From the NCBI GenBank assembly GCA_021803845.1, contig JAJZLA010000103.1:1-6356 (forward strand): 6,356 nt of DNA, given 5' to 3'. A program made the translations under genes and the position numbers. Positions 6,084-6,356 of the stretch are shown one piece after another (the stretch's first letter is position 1; each line of letters starts with the position of its first letter). The notes beneath the pieces are model-generated. The model was not told where the DNA came from, did not search any database, and saw nothing but the letters and a program-made list of their open reading frames with translations. Source of the DNA: a bacterium (GTDB lineage: Bacteria > SZUA-79 > Acidulodesulfobacterales > Acidulodesulfobacteraceae).

Positions 6084-6091
6084 ACCTCCTT
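6084..6091 (-). promoter_or_regulatory. Strong Shine-Dalgarno site of the CDGSH gene
   Basis: AAGGAGGT lies seven bases before the ATG at 6076, a full match to the anti-Shine-Dalgarno core. It is the strongest ribosome-binding site in the window, in contrast to gltX and b', which have none that I can see; this suggests high expression of the small iron-sulfur protein. Confidence 0.85.
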
Positions 6092-6140
6092 AATTAAGTT
6101 AAGTTAATTTTAATGTTTATAAAATTTTATCCTTAATAAT

Positions 6141-6170
6141 AATATAATGTTTCTACGTATATATTGTCAA
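6141..6170 (-). promoter_or_regulatory. Putative sigma70-type promoter of the CDGSH gene
   Basis: On the minus strand a perfect TTGACA -35 box (6170-6165) is followed after 18 bp by TATATT (6146-6141). Transcription would begin near 6134, leaving a leader of about 58 bases before the ATG. The spacer contains a small TACGTA palindrome. The promoter is independent of the upstream HxlR-type gene, whose product could conceivably act on it, but no operator is demonstrated. Confidence 0.65.
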
Positions 6171-6181
6171 TCAGGGATTTT

Positions 6182-6201
6182 AAAAATACTTGGTACTTTT
6201 T
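6182..6201 (-). terminator. Weak A+T-rich hairpin after the HxlR-type gene
   Basis: Six bases after the stop of the HxlR-type gene the minus strand reads AAAAAG TAC CAA GTA TTTTT, which can fold as five A-U pairs, one bulged G and a three-pair UAC/GUA top with a CAA loop, ending in a T run. It resembles an intrinsic terminator, but the stem has only one G-C pair and may be too weak. Confidence 0.3.
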
Positions 6202-6207
6202 ATATAC

Positions 6208-6356
6208 TTAAATGTGGGATGATTTTTCTATCTGTTTGATATTCTTTTTATTTTTAATCGTCCAATCGTGCAGTATTTCAATAGCATCGGTAAGTTCATT
6301 GCCGGCTTCGGTAAGACTGTATTCCACCATTATAGGTTTAATAGAAATGATTTTTC
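6208..6356 (-). CDS. HxlR-family transcriptional regulator, C-terminal fragment
   Basis: The last 48 codons of a gene entering from the right edge are visible, ending in TAA at 6210-6208. The peptide contains IKPIMVEYSLTEAGNELTDAIEILHDW, which follows the HxlR-family pattern P-x-x-VEYSLT-x-x-G-x-x-L at the wing of the winged helix, followed by the terminal dimerisation helix with its conserved Trp. HxlR proteins are dimeric DNA-binding regulators, often responding to redox, aldehyde or other stress signals. The helix-turn-helix and the N-terminal cysteine that many members carry are outside the window, so no sensing mechanism can be proposed. It reads in the same direction as the CDGSH gene, 131 bp upstream of it. 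Confidence 0.85.
   Translation of the reverse strand, partial: KIISIKPIMVEYSLTEAGNELTDAIEILHDWTIKNKKNIKQIEKSSHI

Overview
The window is A+T-rich chromosomal DNA, and every gene I can support lies on the minus strand. Read in the direction of transcription (high to low coordinates), the order is: 3' end of an HxlR-family regulator, a small CDGSH iron-sulfur protein, gltX, a VIT1/CCC1-type metal transporter, a consensus parS site, parA, parB, the two ATP synthase b-type genes (b' then b), atpH, and the first 49 codons of atpA. Partition genes placed directly upstream of b'-b-delta-alpha, with subunits a and c absent, is a layout I associate with deltaproteobacteria in the old sense (Desulfobacterota and relatives). 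The low G+C content, iron-type transporter and CDGSH protein would fit an acidophilic or iron/sulfur-environment member such as the Sva0485/Acidulodesulfobacterales type. That lineage guess is inference from gene order and composition, not from a search.

Right end (about 5700-6356): the HxlR fragment ends at 6208. A 131-bp gap carries a good sigma70-type promoter and a strong ribosome-binding site for the CDGSH gene (6076-5882). Just after that gene lies a G+C-rich hairpin (5823-5868) that probably ends its transcript. The remaining gap up to gltX holds a weak candidate promoter overlapped by a 7-bp inverted repeat.

Middle (5665-3425): gltX and the metal-transporter gene overlap by 26 bp, and the transporter starts with TTG. 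Three bases after the transporter stop begins a perfect 32-bp palindrome with the 16-bp consensus parS at its centre. Beyond it is a clear promoter (TTGGAA, 17 bp, TATAAT) for parA.

Left part (3320-1): parA, parB, atpF' (b'), atpF (b), atpH and atpA form one tight series with gaps of 21 and 31 bp, then overlaps of 4, 23 and 11 bp. ParA and ParB together with parS make up the chromosome segregation system. The ATP synthase genes supply the stator (b, b', delta) and the start of the catalytic head. Because I see no other promoter before atpA, the segregation genes and the stator genes probably share a transcript that starts beside parS. No gene-free stretch exceeds 300 bases. I see no CRISPR array, insertion sequence, tRNA or rRNA, and nothing that amounts to a previously undescribed system; the most interesting points are the parS placement and the par-atp linkage.
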